This document shows, piece after piece, positions 45,456 to 57,312 of a DNA stretch of 64,000 nt; position 1 is the first letter of the stretch; each line of letters begins with the position of its first letter. The stretch comes from an uncultured beta proteobacterium (GTDB lineage Bacteria > Pseudomonadota > Gammaproteobacteria > Burkholderiales > Burkholderiaceae_C): positions 186,001 through 250,000 of the forward strand of contig CAILAY010000009.1 of the NCBI GenBank assembly GCA_903832285.1, written 5' to 3'. The position numbers and the translations under genes were made by a program. The notes beneath the pieces were generated by a model, which did no database searches, had not been told where the DNA came from, and saw nothing but the letters and a program-made list of their open reading frames with translations.

Positions 45456-45962
45456 TCAAAGCGGATGTTCACTGAAGTACTTGCCGCCATGAAACAGCAG
45501 CGGAGAGGCACCTTCATCGTGTGAGCAGCGCTCCACTTCACCCACGAAGATGACGTGATCGCCCTCCTCGTAGCGGCTGCGGTTGAAGCACTCAAATGTC
45601 GCCATTGCCCCTGCCAGCAATGGCGCCCCGGCCACGCCGTCCGAGTAATCCACACCGGCCCAGCGGTCCGATCCCTTGGAGGCGAAGACCTCGGCCAAGG
45701 GCCGCTGGTCCGCCGCCAAAACGTTGATGGCATAGTGCGATCCTGTGCTCAACGCTGCCAGAGAGCGGGCTCGACGCGACAGGCTCCACAGCACCAGTGG
45801 CGGCTCCAGTGAAACCGAGTTGAAAGAGTTCGCCGTGAAGCCCACCAGATCGCCCGCGGACGTGCGCGCCGTGACGATGGTGACGCCGGTGGCGAAGGCG
45901 CTCAGGGCGGCGCGAAACTCGAGCGGCGAAAAACTCGGCGGGGAGGCTTTGATGGGCGGCAT
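45456..45962 (-). CDS. Flavin reductase family protein
   Basis: A 168-residue FMN-binding split-barrel protein with FRAALSAFATGVTIVTA, VGFTANSFNSVSLEPPLVLW and YAINVLAADQ, typical of HpaC/Fre-like flavin reductases that supply reduced flavin to two-component monooxygenases. No partner oxygenase is next to it. It is divergent from the MacA-like gene. Confidence 0.9.
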   Translation of the reverse strand: MPPIKASPPSFSPLEFRAALSAFATGVTIVTARTSAGDLVGFTANSFNSVSLEPPLVLWSLSRRARSLAALSTGSHYAINVLAADQRPLAEVFASKGSDRWAGVDYSDGVAGAPLLAGAMATFECFNRSRYEEGDHVIFVGEVERCSHDEGASPLLFHGGKYFSEHPL

Positions 45963-46036
45963 AGCTGGAATTTACAGCATTGCTTCGCGTCGACAGGCTC
46001 ACCCTTACACTGACGCCCTCGGACGAGGTAAAACAC

Positions 46037-47245
46037 ATGATGAAACCGTGGATCAAGCGCGGCGCGTTTGCGCTGGCTTTGTTGGCCGTGGCGACAGCGG
46101 TCGCAGTGCAATATGCGCGCCAGAACCCGAAGGAAGAAGAACCAAAGTTCCGCACCGCGTCCATCGACCAGGGCGCTATCACTCAGGTCGTTTTGGCCAC
46201 CGGAACACTGCAGCCGGTGATCACGGTCAACGTGGGCACCCAGGTCAGCGGCACGGTGCTGGAGCGTCGCGCAGACTTCAATGACCGCGTCAGCAAGGGG
46301 CAGATCCTGCTACGTCTTGATCCTGCCAACCTGCAAGCACGCCTGCGCCAGACGCGCGCGCAGTTGGCCGCGAACGAAGCCGCTCTGGTGTTGGCGCGGG
46401 CCACATTTGAGCGCAATCAAAAACTTGTGGTCGAAGGCTTTATCTCAGCGCTCACGCTGGACCAGGGTCGGCGCGAAGTGGATGCAGCGCTGGCGAACGT
46501 GGAGCTCGGACGGGCTCAGGTCGAGGCGGCCCAAACCGACCTCGACAACTCGGTCATTCGCTCGCCCATTGACGGTGTCGTGATACGGCGCAACACCGAT
46601 GTGGGGCAGACCGTTGCGGCGAGTTTTCAAACGCCGGACCTGTACCTGCTGGCCCGCGACCTGCGCCAGATGGTGATCCAGACCAACGTGAGCGAAGCCG
46701 ACGTGGGCCTCATCCAAGCCGGGCAGCGCGTGAATTTCACAGTTGACGCCTACCCCGAGCGTGAGTTTGAGGGGACGGTGCAGCAGTTTCGCTTGAACTC
46801 GGCAAGCAACCAGGGCGTGGTCACCTACACGATCATCGTGGACGTGGCGAATCCGCAGGAGTTGCTCAAACCCGGCATGACGGCGCAGACCCGCATCGTG
46901 GTGTCCAGCAAACCCAGGGTCACACGGCTGCCCACCGCGGCCCTACGCTTTCGGCCCGACGACGACAGCCTGAAGGCCAAGGGCGCGGGTGCACCGGCTT
47001 CTGCGGCGTCGGCAGGCGTAGCCGTCGACGAGAAAGCCCGTGCCGACGACGATGGCGTGCTCAACGCCACACGCAGCGGGGCCAAGCTGTACCGTGTTTA
47101 CACCGTGGGTGAGAAGCAGGTTCCCAAGCTGCACGAGGTGACGATTGGTATCGCCAACACCCGCTTCACGGAACTCATCAGCTCCGACCTGAAAGCAGGG
47201 GACGAAGTCATTACCCGCAGCGCTGAAGCACCAGGCAAGAAATGA
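46037..47245 (+). CDS. macA: MacA-like periplasmic adaptor of an ABC efflux system
   Basis: A 402-residue membrane-fusion protein. An N-terminal anchor (FALALLAVATAVAV) is followed by the lipoyl/barrel segments (VNVGTQVSGTVLERRADFND and DNSVIRSPIDGVVIRRNTDVGQT) and a coiled-coil hairpin (residues about 95-165). It resembles MacA. GAGGTA lies before the ATG at 46037. It overlaps the ATPase gene by ATGA. An insertion rich in Ala/Asp near residue 330 (GAGAPASAASAGVAVDEK) is unusual. Confidence 0.88.
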   Translation: MMKPWIKRGAFALALLAVATAVAVQYARQNPKEEEPKFRTASIDQGAITQVVLATGTLQPVITVNVGTQVSGTVLERRADFNDRVSKGQILLRLDPANLQARLRQTRAQLAANEAALVLARATFERNQKLVVEGFISALTLDQGRREVDAALANVELGRAQVEAAQTDLDNSVIRSPIDGVVIRRNTDVGQTVAASFQTPDLYLLARDLRQMVIQTNVSEADVGLIQAGQRVNFTVDAYPEREFEGTVQQFRLNSASNQGVVTYTIIVDVANPQELLKPGMTAQTRIVVSSKPRVTRLPTAALRFRPDDDSLKAKGAGAPASAASAGVAVDEKARADDDGVLNATRSGAKLYRVYTVGEKQVPKLHEVTIGIANTRFTELISSDLKAGDEVITRSAEAPGKK

Positions 47246-47952
47246 GTTTGATCGAGCTTGCGGGCATCAGCAAAAGCTACCGCAACGGCGACGTCGTGAC
47301 GCCGGTGTTGCATGACATCGATCTGCGGGTGCAGCAAGGCGACTACCTCGCGCTCATGGGTCCCAGCGGGTCCGGGAAAAGTACGCTCATGAACCTGCTG
47401 GGTTTGCTGGACCGCGCCGACGGCGGCCACTATCAACTCAACGGGCAGGACGTGACAGACCTGAACGCAGCGCAGCACGCGGGCGTGCGCAACCACACCA
47501 TCGGCTTTGTGTTTCAGAGCTTCAACCTGCTCAAACGCATGAACGTGCTGGAGAACGTGGCACTGCCACTGCTCTATGCGGGCCAAGGGCGCGCCAAGGC
47601 CCGTGTGCGGGCCCAGGAGCTGCTGGAACAGGTCGGTTTGGCTGACCTGGGGCACCGCATGCCGAATCAACTCTCGGGCGGGCAGCAACAGCGGGTGGCC
47701 ATCGCCAGGGCACTGGTCAACAGGCCACCACTGCTGCTAGCGGATGAGCCCACCGGCAATCTTGACACCAGGACCACGGGCGAAGTGCTGGATCTCATTG
47801 GCCACTTGAATCGCGCGCAGGGCTTGACCATCGTGGTCGTCACACACGAGCCGGATGTGGCGGCTCACGCCCGTCGTCTGGTCCGTTTGAAAGATGGCAG
47901 GGTGGTGTATGACGGTGCCGTGGCTGAAGAAGCAACGGAGAAGGTGCAATGA
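47242..47952 (+). CDS. MacB-type ABC efflux ATPase
   Basis: A 236-residue ATPase with Walker [10 protein letters not shown] at 40-48, signature [15 protein letters not shown] and Walker [14 protein letters not shown]. In E. coli the ATPase and permease are one MacB protein; here they are separate, overlapping genes. It overlaps both neighbours by ATGA. Confidence 0.92.
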   Translation: MSLIELAGISKSYRNGDVVTPVLHDIDLRVQQGDYLALMGPSGSGKSTLMNLLGLLDRADGGHYQLNGQDVTDLNAAQHAGVRNHTIGFVFQSFNLLKRMNVLENVALPLLYAGQGRAKARVRAQELLEQVGLADLGHRMPNQLSGGQQQRVAIARALVNRPPLLLADEPTGNLDTRTTGEVLDLIGHLNRAQGLTIVVVTHEPDVAAHARRLVRLKDGRVVYDGAVAEEATEKVQ

Positions 47953-49163
47953 GTCTGATGCAGATCCTGCTGGAGGCCTTTCGCTCGCTCAACGGCAACC
48001 GGTTGCGCACGGGCCTGACCATGCTGGGCATCATCATCGGCATTGCCTCAGTCGTGCTGATGCTCAGCGTGGGCGATGCAGTGCGGGCCTTTATCAACAA
48101 GGAGTTGTCGGTGCTGGGTTCCAACCAGTTGATCGTGCAACCCGGAACACCCACCGAAAATGGCGCTCGTCGGCGCACCAACGACGCGCCTACCCTTACC
48201 ATTGAAGACGCCGCAGCGATGAGCCAATTGCCCAGCTTGCGCGGTGCCGCGCCCACGCTGCAGGGCTTTTTCCAGATCCTGTACGGCGACGACAACAGCA
48301 ACACCGTGGTGCTTGGCGTGACACCCGACATGTTCGCCCTGCGCAACTGGAAAGTGGCCAGCGGCGTGTCGCTGGCCGACAGCGACGTGAGATCGGCCAA
48401 CCGGGTCATCGTCATCGGATCCAACGTGGCCAACACCTACTACTACCGGCGCGACCCGATAGGACAGACGCTGCGCGTGGATGGTCGACCTTTCACCATC
48501 ATCGGCGTGCTCGCGGGCAGCGGGCGGACCCTGGACGGCACCGATCTGGGCGACCTGATGGCCGTGCCCATCACCGCAATTCCCGTTCGCATGCCCAGGC
48601 CGCGCACCGTCCATTACATCAACGCCCAGGCCAAAGACGAAGCCAGCATGGCCGAAGCGCAGCGTGACATCGCCGAACTGCTGCGGGATCGGCATCGCAT
48701 CACGGGAGAAAAGCTGGACGATTTTCAGATCACGAATCTGGCCAGCATCGCGCAAACGGGCGAGGCCATAGGCGCGGGACTTTCGATAGGCCTGGGGATT
48801 GTCGGCGCAATCTCGCTCATCGTTGGCGGCATCGGCATCATGAACATCATGCTGGTGAGCGTGAGCGAGCGGGTACGCGAGATCGGCATTCGCATGGCGA
48901 TCGGTGCCAAACCCGTGCACGTGCTGGTGCAGTTTCTGAGTGAGGCTGTGGTGATGTGCGTTGTTGGCGGCATGATCGGCGTCGGGTTGGCGGCGCTGGG
49001 CGCCTGGGGCGTGAACAGCACTGGCAAGTTCGAGATGGCGCTGGGAGCCAGTCATGTGCTGACGGCCGTTTTGTTCTCTACTGGCGTGGGATTGTTCTTT
49101 GGCTTTTACCCCGCCAGAAGGGCTTCGAAACTGCTACCCATCGAGTGCTTGCGCCAGGATTGA
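47949..49163 (+). CDS. MacB-type ABC efflux permease
   Basis: A 404-residue protein with one N-terminal helix, a large periplasmic domain and three C-terminal helices (IGIMNIMLVSVSERVREIGI is the signature junction). It matches the membrane half of MacB/LolC-type mechanotransmission exporters. The set lacks a TolC-like outer-membrane gene here. Likely exports a peptide, lipid or macrolide-like compound. Confidence 0.9.
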   Translation: MSLMQILLEAFRSLNGNRLRTGLTMLGIIIGIASVVLMLSVGDAVRAFINKELSVLGSNQLIVQPGTPTENGARRRTNDAPTLTIEDAAAMSQLPSLRGAAPTLQGFFQILYGDDNSNTVVLGVTPDMFALRNWKVASGVSLADSDVRSANRVIVIGSNVANTYYYRRDPIGQTLRVDGRPFTIIGVLAGSGRTLDGTDLGDLMAVPITAIPVRMPRPRTVHYINAQAKDEASMAEAQRDIAELLRDRHRITGEKLDDFQITNLASIAQTGEAIGAGLSIGLGIVGAISLIVGGIGIMNIMLVSVSERVREIGIRMAIGAKPVHVLVQFLSEAVVMCVVGGMIGVGLAALGAWGVNSTGKFEMALGASHVLTAVLFSTGVGLFFGFYPARRASKLLPIECLRQD

Positions 49164-49267
49164 CGAGCATCCAAGGAGCGATCTGCAGCGCCTTGGCGGG
49201 AACGCCACAGCTATAATCCCACGTCACATTTTCAGCCAAAACCCGGTAACGTGAAAGTTAGGAATAC

Positions 49268-49807
49268 ATGAGCTACAACGCGCACGATGGAGCCGATGCA
49301 GGTTCTGGCAGTCAATCCGGCCGCGCCTTCAAGGTGGGGGTTTTTGCGCTGCTGATGCCGGCGGTGGTCACAGCCAGCCTGGTCTATTACGTGGTCTCAC
49401 ACACCCCTCCCGCCGGGACGTTGAATGCCTCGAGCATGCCAGCCGCCGTGGCGCAGCGTATTGCAAAGGTCGGCACGCTCCAGGTCCGTGACAACAGCAC
49501 ACGGGTGCAACACACCGGCGAAGAAGTGTTCAAACGCACTTGCACCGCTTGCCACAGCACCGGTGCCTTGGGGTCCCCCAAGTTTGGCGATTCCGCCGCA
49601 TGGGCGCCGCGTATCGCGACCGGCTTTGAAGCGTTGTTGCTTTCCGCTCTCAAAGGCAAGAACAACATGATGGCGCAAGGAGGTGGCGAGTACGACGACA
49701 GCGAAGTCGCTCGGGCCGTGGTCTACATGGCCAATGCCGGCGGCGCCAAATTCGCCGAGCCCAAGGCGCCTGCAACTGTCGCTTCGGCACCGGTCGCTGC
49801 CAAATAA
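49268..49807 (+). CDS. Membrane-anchored c-type cytochrome
   Basis: A 179-residue protein with an N-terminal anchor (VGVFALLMPAVVTASLVYYVV, residues 23-43, split here by its core) and one haem site CTACH at residues 92-96. A Met-rich segment (KNNMMAQGGG) could give the sixth ligand. It resembles cytochrome c5-type proteins with an Ala/Pro-rich tail. AGGA precedes the ATG, and TATAAT at 49212-49217 may be the -10 box. It probably carries electrons in the periplasm. Confidence 0.88.
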   Translation: MSYNAHDGADAGSGSQSGRAFKVGVFALLMPAVVTASLVYYVVSHTPPAGTLNASSMPAAVAQRIAKVGTLQVRDNSTRVQHTGEEVFKRTCTACHSTGALGSPKFGDSAAWAPRIATGFEALLLSALKGKNNMMAQGGGEYDDSEVARAVVYMANAGGAKFAEPKAPATVASAPVAAK

Positions 49808-49818
49808 GCCGCGCCCCC

Positions 49819-50370
49819 TCACTTCCCGCCCTCTCCCCTGTGGGGTGAGGGCGCGTAGCCAAAACGCTGCGGTAGCGTCTGACTGCTCATCTCCTGCGGC
49901 ACCCACAGGCCTTCCTCAATGGCCTGTGCGGCCAGGACCACGTCCTGGGTGTGTACCAAGCCGAAACCCAGATCGGTTTCAAGATAAACACGCCCGAGTT
50001 CGTCCAGAACGCAGCGCTGCAATCGCGCAGTCTCGGTAGTGTGCGCTGCTAACGAGTAGTTTGCATGGATGCGCCAGATGAAGGGCGTGGCTTGCAGTTC
50101 TACGTAGACGCGCTGCGGCCCATTCTGGAAAAACCATTGGCCCAGCGCGTCCGACGCGTAGTTGCGCTGGATGAAGTCGATCAGATTTCCGTGCAACAGC
50201 AGCGAGCCCTTGCTGCCCGGCAATCCGCTTGAAAATGCGCCCGCGGCTTGGGCTTGATCGTCCCGCAGATACCAGTTGCCGCGCGCATCCAAACCCAGCC
50301 AGCCATAGCAATCCGGGACGTTCGGCCACTTGGCAAGGGCGGCTCTGACGATCTCATCCATGGGTGGCAT
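49819..50370 (-). CDS. Conserved hypothetical protein (WPNVP...CYGWLGLDARG type)
   Basis: A 183-residue soluble protein. The start KWPNVPDCYGWLGLDARGNW followed by LRDD is a pattern I recognise from uncharacterised betaproteobacterial proteins (a DUF family whose number I am not sure of). The final residues APSPHRGEGGK are encoded by a hairpin repeat at 49829-49851, so the true C-terminus may have been extended by repeat insertion. An ATG at 50361 is an alternative start. Confidence 0.7.
   Translation of the reverse strand: MPPMDEIVRAALAKWPNVPDCYGWLGLDARGNWYLRDDQAQAAGAFSSGLPGSKGSLLLHGNLIDFIQRNYASDALGQWFFQNGPQRVYVELQATPFIWRIHANYSLAAHTTETARLQRCVLDELGRVYLETDLGFGLVHTQDVVLAAQAIEEGLWVPQEMSSQTLPQRFGYAPSPHRGEGGK
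49829..49851. terminator. GC-rich hairpin between cytochrome c and the convergent gene
   Basis: CCCTCTCCCC and GGGGTGAGGG pair around TGT, with one T-T mismatch, giving a strong stem at the meeting point of two convergent genes. There is no T run, so this is a likely bidirectional stop or a REP-like repeat. Confidence 0.5.
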
Positions 50371-50437
50371 TCTCCATACGAATCAGTTCAGGGCAGGGCT
50401 TGCTCGTTGCGCGTCGCTACGGACTGTCCTCAAAGTC

Positions 50438-51403
50438 TCAGGTTCCATGCTGAGTCAGCCAGCCACCCACCTGCTCGGGCAGCGTCCGCAAGTGACCAGG
50501 AAAGTCCCCGGCAACGAACCCCACATGGCCGCCCTGCAGGGGCTGCCAGAGTGTGACGCTGGCGTCCACTTCGCCGACGTGGGGCAGGCAGGAAGCGGGC
50601 ACAAAGGGATCGTTGCGCGCATTGGCGACCAGAGTGGGAACACGGATGCACTGCAACTGATGCTTGGCCGAGGCACGGGCCCAGTAGTCATCTGCATTCC
50701 TGAAGCCGTGCAATGGCGCTGTGAAGACGTCGTCAAAATCATAGAGATCACGCACGGCCTCCATAGTGGCACGGTCAAACAATCCCGGATGCCGCGCCAA
50801 CAGAGCCAACGCACGTGGCTTCATGCTACGCAGGAACATGCGGGTATAGACCAGCCGATTGAAGCCGCGACCGATGGCGCGACCGCTGACCGTCAAATCC
50901 AGCGGCGCGCAGACCGAGGCGATGGCATTGACCACCGAACTGGCCTGTTGCCCCATTTCTTCGGCCCATCGCAACAGCGCGTTGCCTCCAAGAGAGACTC
51001 CCACGACAAGAATCGCGCCGCGGTGTCGCGCGCGAAAGCGTTGCAGGATCCAGCCGACCTCTTCATGGTCGCCCGAATGGTAGGCGCGCGGTGCTAGATT
51101 GAGCTCACCGCTGCAGCCCCGAAAATGGGGCACCGCGAAGGCCCATTGCCGCTGGCGCGCGTACTCTGCAAAGGCCTGTGCATAGTGGCTGGAGGACGAG
51201 CCTTCCAGGCCGTGAAACACCACCAGTAGCGTTGGACCCGGAATGCTGGCAAGCCAGTCAACGTCGATGAAGTCGCCATCTGGCGTGGTCCAGCGCTCGC
51301 GCCGCAGCGCGGGTGCTGCACCCTGTGCACGACGCGCATAGAGCGCAGACCAGAGGGTCTGCAAATTGCCGCCGGGAAGCCAGCGCGGCGCAAGATACTG
51401 CAT
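50438..51403 (-). CDS. YheT-family alpha/beta hydrolase
   Basis: A 321-residue hydrolase with the YheT signature LVVFHGLEGSSSSHYAQAF, HFRGCSGELN and the nucleophile elbow GVSLGGNALLRW. The Asp and His of the triad lie in ARNDPFVP and GGHVGF. These are esterases of unknown natural substrate. The ATG at 51403 gives MQYLAPRWLPGGNLQTLW, a standard start for the family. Confidence 0.9.
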   Translation of the reverse strand: MQYLAPRWLPGGNLQTLWSALYARRAQGAAPALRRERWTTPDGDFIDVDWLASIPGPTLLVVFHGLEGSSSSHYAQAFAEYARQRQWAFAVPHFRGCSGELNLAPRAYHSGDHEEVGWILQRFRARHRGAILVVGVSLGGNALLRWAEEMGQQASSVVNAIASVCAPLDLTVSGRAIGRGFNRLVYTRMFLRSMKPRALALLARHPGLFDRATMEAVRDLYDFDDVFTAPLHGFRNADDYWARASAKHQLQCIRVPTLVANARNDPFVPASCLPHVGEVDASVTLWQPLQGGHVGFVAGDFPGHLRTLPEQVGGWLTQHGT

Positions 51404-51454
51404 CACAAGTGCACGGCAAAACGGGTATGCGGGGGCAAGAATCAAACTTTCACG

Positions 51455-51904
51455 CTAATGCAAAACTTGGGGCGTGCCATCCGCTTCGTGCACTTCGTTC
51501 AGTGTTCCGGGGCTGGCGTGGTGCGCCACAAGTCGCCAACCCTGGGCCGTCTTGTGATACACGTTGGTGGCGATCACGTAGGCCAGTTGCGGTCCCTGGG
51601 GGGTCATGACTTCAATGCGCTCGACGACGCTGTGCACTGAACTGGCCAGGGAGTCCACACTACGCACGCGCTCCGGGCTGGCATGGATAGTTCCGTTACT
51701 GAACAAGGCCTCAAACGCGGCCCGGATGGCACCGATTCCCACCAGGCGCGTTCCGCCGGGATGCACGCACACGACCTCATCCTCGTCCGCCCAGCAGGCC
51801 ATGAGTTTCTCGATATCGGCGGATTGCAGCGCGTCGTAGAAGGCAGCCTCCATATCGTTGGCGCTGCCGCCCACGGTGGCGGCTTGGAGCTTGGCTTTAG
51901 ACAT
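51455..51904 (-). CDS. SnoaL/NTF2-like protein
   Basis: A 149-residue protein with a cone-shaped NTF2-like fold: MEAAFYDALQSADIEKLMACWADEDEVVCVHPGG and the later VERIEVMTPQGPQLAYVIATN and WRLVAHHASPG. Bacterial members may be enzymes or ligand binders; function unknown here. It is 51 bp upstream of the YheT gene on the same strand. Confidence 0.85.
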   Translation of the reverse strand: MSKAKLQAATVGGSANDMEAAFYDALQSADIEKLMACWADEDEVVCVHPGGTRLVGIGAIRAAFEALFSNGTIHASPERVRSVDSLASSVHSVVERIEVMTPQGPQLAYVIATNVYHKTAQGWRLVAHHASPGTLNEVHEADGTPQVLH

Positions 51905-51998
51905 GGCTTACCTGGGTAAATGAAGGTCCCGATTTTGCCTTGAACCGCGCCCAAGCGCACCGAGTCGCAGGAATGTTGTCAAACTCAGCAAGATATTT

Positions 51999-52270
51999 AT
52001 GTATCGCTGGCTTCTTGCGCTGATCGCCGCACTGTCACTGACAGGATGCGGTTACAAAGATTTTCAACCTCTAGATGAAGGGTCCAAGTCTGCTTGGAGT
52101 GAGGTTCTAAACCAGTACCAGTGCCGCGCTGGATGGCGGTGAGCGAGGCTTACCCGAATCTCAAGTCGAACCAGGGTTTCAGTGACCTTCGTGGCCTTGC
52201 TGGAAAACCATTTTCCGGCGTCGAACGACGCGTCACGCGCCGACGAGTTGGCGAACGCGCCGGTGTTGCT
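51999..52270 (+). pseudogene. Broken lemA
   Basis: The 5' part reads as the start of LemA, with a lipoprotein-type signal (LALIAALSLTGCGYKDFQPL) and SAWSEVLNQYQ, then hits a stop. In another frame the typical later LemA segment SEAYPNLKSNQGFSDL follows at once, then a poor match to the ENRITVARRRY region. About 60-70 codons that should lie between NQYQ and SEAYPNL are missing. So this gene has an internal deletion, a frameshift and a truncated end. The end coordinate is approximate. Confidence 0.82.
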
Positions 52271-52276
52271 GTAGCC

Positions 52277-52304
52277 AAAAAAAACACCGCTGAGGCGGTG
52301 TTTT
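52277..52304 (-). terminator. Rho-independent terminator of the atp operon
   Basis: AAAACACCGC pairs with GCGGTGTTTT around a TGAG loop (52281-52304), followed on the minus strand by eight T residues. It lies 13 bp after the atpC stop. The lemA remnant runs into it from the other side. Confidence 0.92.
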
Positions 52305-52316
52305 CGTGCAAACCAA

Positions 52317-52733
52317 CTACTTCTTTTGCCGGTATTTTCGGAGGGCTGTAATTTGCGCTGCGAGCACCGCCAGTTCAGACTGGGCCCGGGCCAGGTCGAT
52401 GTCGCTCTTGGCGTTCTTGAGCGCCTCTTCGGCAGCGGCGCGAGCGGCGTTGGCCTTCTCGTCGTCGAGGTCCTTGCCGCGGATCGCGGTGTCGCTCAGC
52501 ACGGTCACGCAGCCGGGTTGAACTTCCAGAATACCACCGGCCACGAATACAAATTCCTCGCTGCCGTCAGCCATCTGAATGCGCACCGAGCCGGGCTTTA
52601 TTCGCGTGATCAATGGTGTATGGCGCGGATAGATACCGAGTTCGCCAGCCTCACCAGGCAAGGCCACAAAGTGAGCCTCGCCGGAGAAGATGGATTCTTC
52701 GGCACTGACAACGTCAACGTGTATGGTCGACAT
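52317..52733 (-). CDS. atpC: ATP synthase epsilon subunit
   Basis: A 138-residue F1 epsilon subunit with the beta-sandwich start [31 protein letters not shown] and [11 protein letters not shown], then a two-helix C-terminal tail. It couples rotor to stator movement and can inhibit ATP hydrolysis. It is last in the operon, followed by a terminator. Confidence 0.96.
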   Translation of the reverse strand: MSTIHVDVVSAEESIFSGEAHFVALPGEAGELGIYPRHTPLITRIKPGSVRIQMADGSEEFVFVAGGILEVQPGCVTVLSDTAIRGKDLDDEKANAARAAAEEALKNAKSDIDLARAQSELAVLAAQITALRKYRQKK

Positions 52734-52772
52734 AGATTTCCTTTGACGTCTGTGGGCTACGGGAGGAGACGC

Positions 52773-54245
<1,473 letters not shown>

Positions 54246-55142
54246 TTAGGCCCCGATCGCTGCAGCTCCGGAGACGATCTCGGACAGTTCCTTGGTGATC
54301 GCGGCTTGACGGGTCTTGTTGTAGACCAGTTTGAGCTCGCCGATCACGTTGCCAGCGTTGTCCGTGGCGGCCTTCATGGCCACCATGCGCGCCGCGTGTT
54401 CGGAGGCCATGTTCTCGGCCACCGATTGGTACACCAGTGCCTCGACGTAGCGCACCAGCAACTCGTCTATGACGGCCTGCGCATCGGGCTCATAGATGTA
54501 GTCCCATGCGTGCTTGGAACCGCTTTCGCTCTCGCTGGCACGCGCTTGTTCCTGCATCTGCGCCGCTGACAGTGGCAACAGCTGTTCCAGCACGACCTCC
54601 TGCCGCATGGTGTTGATGAAGCGCGTGTAAGACAGGTAGACCGCATTCACTTCGCCCCTGGCGTAAGCGTCGAGCAACACCTTGACCGGCCCGATCAAAC
54701 GCTCCAGATGGGGCTTGTCGCCCAACTGGGTGACGTGGGAGACCACCTTGGCACCAATGCGATTCAGGAAACCCAGACCCTTGTTGCCGATGGCCACAGC
54801 CTGCACCGTGTTTCCGGCCGTCTGCAGGTCACGCAGCTTGTGGGTGACGCTGCGCAGCACGTTGGTGTTGAGACCGCCGCACAACCCCTTGTCCGTAGTC
54901 ACCACAATCATGCCTGCGACCTTGGCGTCGTTGGATTTCATGAAGGCGTGCACGTACTCGGGATTGGCGCGACCCAAATTGGCCGCGATATTGCGCACCT
55001 TCTCCGCGTATGGACGCGCAGCGCGCATGCGCTCCTGAGCTTTGCGCATCTTGGACACGGAGATCATCTCCATGGCCTTGGTGATCTTCTTCGTGCTTTC
55101 GAAGTTCTTGATCTTGCCGCGTATTTCCTTGCCGGTTGCCAT
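54246..55142 (-). CDS. atpG: ATP synthase gamma subunit
   Basis: A 298-residue F1 central stalk subunit with [28 protein letters not shown] at the start, split here over its helix, and a C-terminal helix ending [32 protein letters not shown] is conserved. Confidence 0.97.
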   Translation of the reverse strand: MATGKEIRGKIKNFESTKKITKAMEMISVSKMRKAQERMRAARPYAEKVRNIAANLGRANPEYVHAFMKSNDAKVAGMIVVTTDKGLCGGLNTNVLRSVTHKLRDLQTAGNTVQAVAIGNKGLGFLNRIGAKVVSHVTQLGDKPHLERLIGPVKVLLDAYARGEVNAVYLSYTRFINTMRQEVVLEQLLPLSAAQMQEQARASESESGSKHAWDYIYEPDAQAVIDELLVRYVEALVYQSVAENMASEHAARMVAMKAATDNAGNVIGELKLVYNKTRQAAITKELSEIVSGAAAIGA

Positions 55143-55173
55143 AAAAGCTCCTTCGCTTGAGTGAGAAGGAACC

Positions 55174-56727
55174 TTAGGCGAACGACTTCTTGAAGGCTGC
55201 GATGGCGGCGTTCAATTCGGTTTCGGCGTCTTTGTCCATGGCTTTGGCGGCTTCGAGCTTGGCCAGCAGCGCTGCGCTCTTGTCCTTGAGATAGGCGTGC
55301 AGACCATGTTCAAAGGAGAGCACCTTGTTGATGGCGATGTCGTCCAGATAGCCTTTGTTCACGGCGAACAATGTTGCGCCCATCAGCGAAATTGGCAGCG
55401 GGCTGTATTGGGCCTGCTTGAGCAACTCGGTGACGCGGGCACCGCGGTCGAGTTGCTTGCGCGTGGCTTCGTCCAGGTCCGAAGCGAACTGCGCGAAAGC
55501 GGCCAATTCGCGGTACTGCGCCAAGTCGGTGCGGATACCGCCGGAGAGGTTCTTGATGAGCTTGGTCTGCGCCGCACCACCGACTCGCGACACCGAAATA
55601 CCGGCGTTGATGGCGGGTCGGATGCCGGCGTTGAAGAGCGAGGTTTCCAGGAAAATCTGGCCGTCGGTGATGGAGATCACGTTCGTCGGCACGAAAGCGG
55701 ACACGTCGCCGGCTTGCGTCTCGATGATGGGCAGGGCGGTCAGCGACCCGGTCTTGCCTTTAACCGCACCCTTGGTGAAGTCTTCGACGTACTTTTCATT
55801 CACGCGGGCGGCACGTTCCAGCAGGCGGCTGTGGAGATAGAACACGTCGCCCGGATAGGCTTCGCGGCCTGGTGGGCGGCGCAGCAGCAGCGACACCTGA
55901 CGGTAGGCCACGGCTTGCTTGGACAGGTCGTCGTACACGATCAACGCGTCTTCGCCGCGGTCGCGGAAGTATTCGCCCATGGTGCAGCCTGAATAGGCGC
56001 TGACGTACTGCATTGCGGCAGATTCGGACGCCGTGGCTGCGACGACGATGGTGTATTCCATGGCGCCGGCCTGCTCCAGCGAGCGCACCACGTTCTTGAC
56101 GGAACTGGCCTTCTGGCCAATCGCTACATAAACGCAGGTCATGTTCTGACCCTTCTGGTTGATGATTGCGTCGATCGCCACGGCGGTCTTGCCGGTCTGG
56201 CGGTCGCCGATGATGAGCTCGCGCTGACCGCGACCCACCGGCACCATGGAGTCGATCGACTTCAGGCCGGTCTGCATCGGCTGACTCACGGACTGACGAG
56301 CAATCACGCCGGGCGCGACTTTTTCAATCACGTCTGTCATCTTGGCGTTGATCGGACCCTTGCCGTCGATCGGCTGGCCCAGCGCGTTGACCACCCGGCC
56401 TTTGAGTTCGGGGCCGACGGGCACTTCCAGAATGCGGCCCGTGCACTTGACGGTGTCGCCTTCGGAGATGTGCTCGTACTCGCCCAAAATCACGGAGCCG
56501 ACGGAGTCACGCTCCAGATTCAGCGCCAGACCGAAGGTGGGCAGGCCGTCGCTCCCGGCCGGGAATTCCAGCATCTCACCCTGCATCACATCCGACAGGC
56601 CGTGGATGCGGCAAATGCCGTCGCTCACGGAAACCACGGTACCCTGATTGCGGATGTTGGCGCTTGCGGACAAGCCCTCGATGCGGCTCTTGATCAGTTC
56701 AGAAATCTCTGCGGGATTGAGTTGCAT
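55174..56727 (-). CDS. atpA: ATP synthase alpha subunit
   Basis: A 517-residue non-catalytic F1 subunit with the P-loop [13 protein letters not shown] and the [19 protein letters not shown] and [10 protein letters not shown] segments. Length is normal. Confidence 0.98.
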   Translation of the reverse strand: MQLNPAEISELIKSRIEGLSASANIRNQGTVVSVSDGICRIHGLSDVMQGEMLEFPAGSDGLPTFGLALNLERDSVGSVILGEYEHISEGDTVKCTGRILEVPVGPELKGRVVNALGQPIDGKGPINAKMTDVIEKVAPGVIARQSVSQPMQTGLKSIDSMVPVGRGQRELIIGDRQTGKTAVAIDAIINQKGQNMTCVYVAIGQKASSVKNVVRSLEQAGAMEYTIVVAATASESAAMQYVSAYSGCTMGEYFRDRGEDALIVYDDLSKQAVAYRQVSLLLRRPPGREAYPGDVFYLHSRLLERAARVNEKYVEDFTKGAVKGKTGSLTALPIIETQAGDVSAFVPTNVISITDGQIFLETSLFNAGIRPAINAGISVSRVGGAAQTKLIKNLSGGIRTDLAQYRELAAFAQFASDLDEATRKQLDRGARVTELLKQAQYSPLPISLMGATLFAVNKGYLDDIAINKVLSFEHGLHAYLKDKSAALLAKLEAAKAMDKDAETELNAAIAAFKKSFA

Positions 56728-56775
56728 GACTCGTTCCTTCTTTCGTTAATTGGGCTGACAACCAAGCGGGAACGC

Positions 56776-57306
56776 TCAGGCTGCCAATGCCACTTTCATT
56801 TGTTCCAGACGGGCTTTGACGGAAGTGTCAAGAACCTCATCACCCACCACCACGCGAATGCCGCCTATGAGTTCGGGCTGCAATTGCACCGATACCTGGA
56901 GCTTGCGGCCGAAGCGCTTTTCCAGCGCCGCTGTGACGCCCGCCAGCGCATCGCTTTCAATCGCAAACGCGCTGTATACGACGGCATCGGACGAGCCACT
57001 TTGCGCGCTCTTGAGGGCGCGAAACTGAAGCGCGATTTCCGGTAGTGCCGCCAGGCGCCCGTTTTCAATCACAGTGCGCAGGAAGTTCCTGGCCATTTCA
57101 GGCAAGGCCACCCGGGCCACACCGGTGATCAGGTCAAACACCTGGGCCACCGAGGAGTTGGGGTTATCGGCAAATTGCTGCAACTGCGGATTTCCCGCAA
57201 TTTCCCTCAACTCTTCGACCCAGATTGCCGCGGTACTTAGGTCCGAGGCCGAGGCCTTGAACAGCGCTTCAGCGTATGGGCGGGCAATGGTTGCGATTTC
57301 AGCCAT
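56776..57306 (-). CDS. atpH: ATP synthase delta subunit
   Basis: A 176-residue F1 delta (OSCP) subunit with [15 protein letters not shown]-like start ([12 protein letters not shown]) and the C-terminal [23 protein letters not shown]. It joins F1 to the peripheral stalk. 6 bp after atpF. Confidence 0.95.
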   Translation of the reverse strand: MAEIATIARPYAEALFKASASDLSTAAIWVEELREIAGNPQLQQFADNPNSSVAQVFDLITGVARVALPEMARNFLRTVIENGRLAALPEIALQFRALKSAQSGSSDAVVYSAFAIESDALAGVTAALEKRFGRKLQVSVQLQPELIGGIRVVVGDEVLDTSVKARLEQMKVALAA

Positions 57307-57312
57307 GATGCT

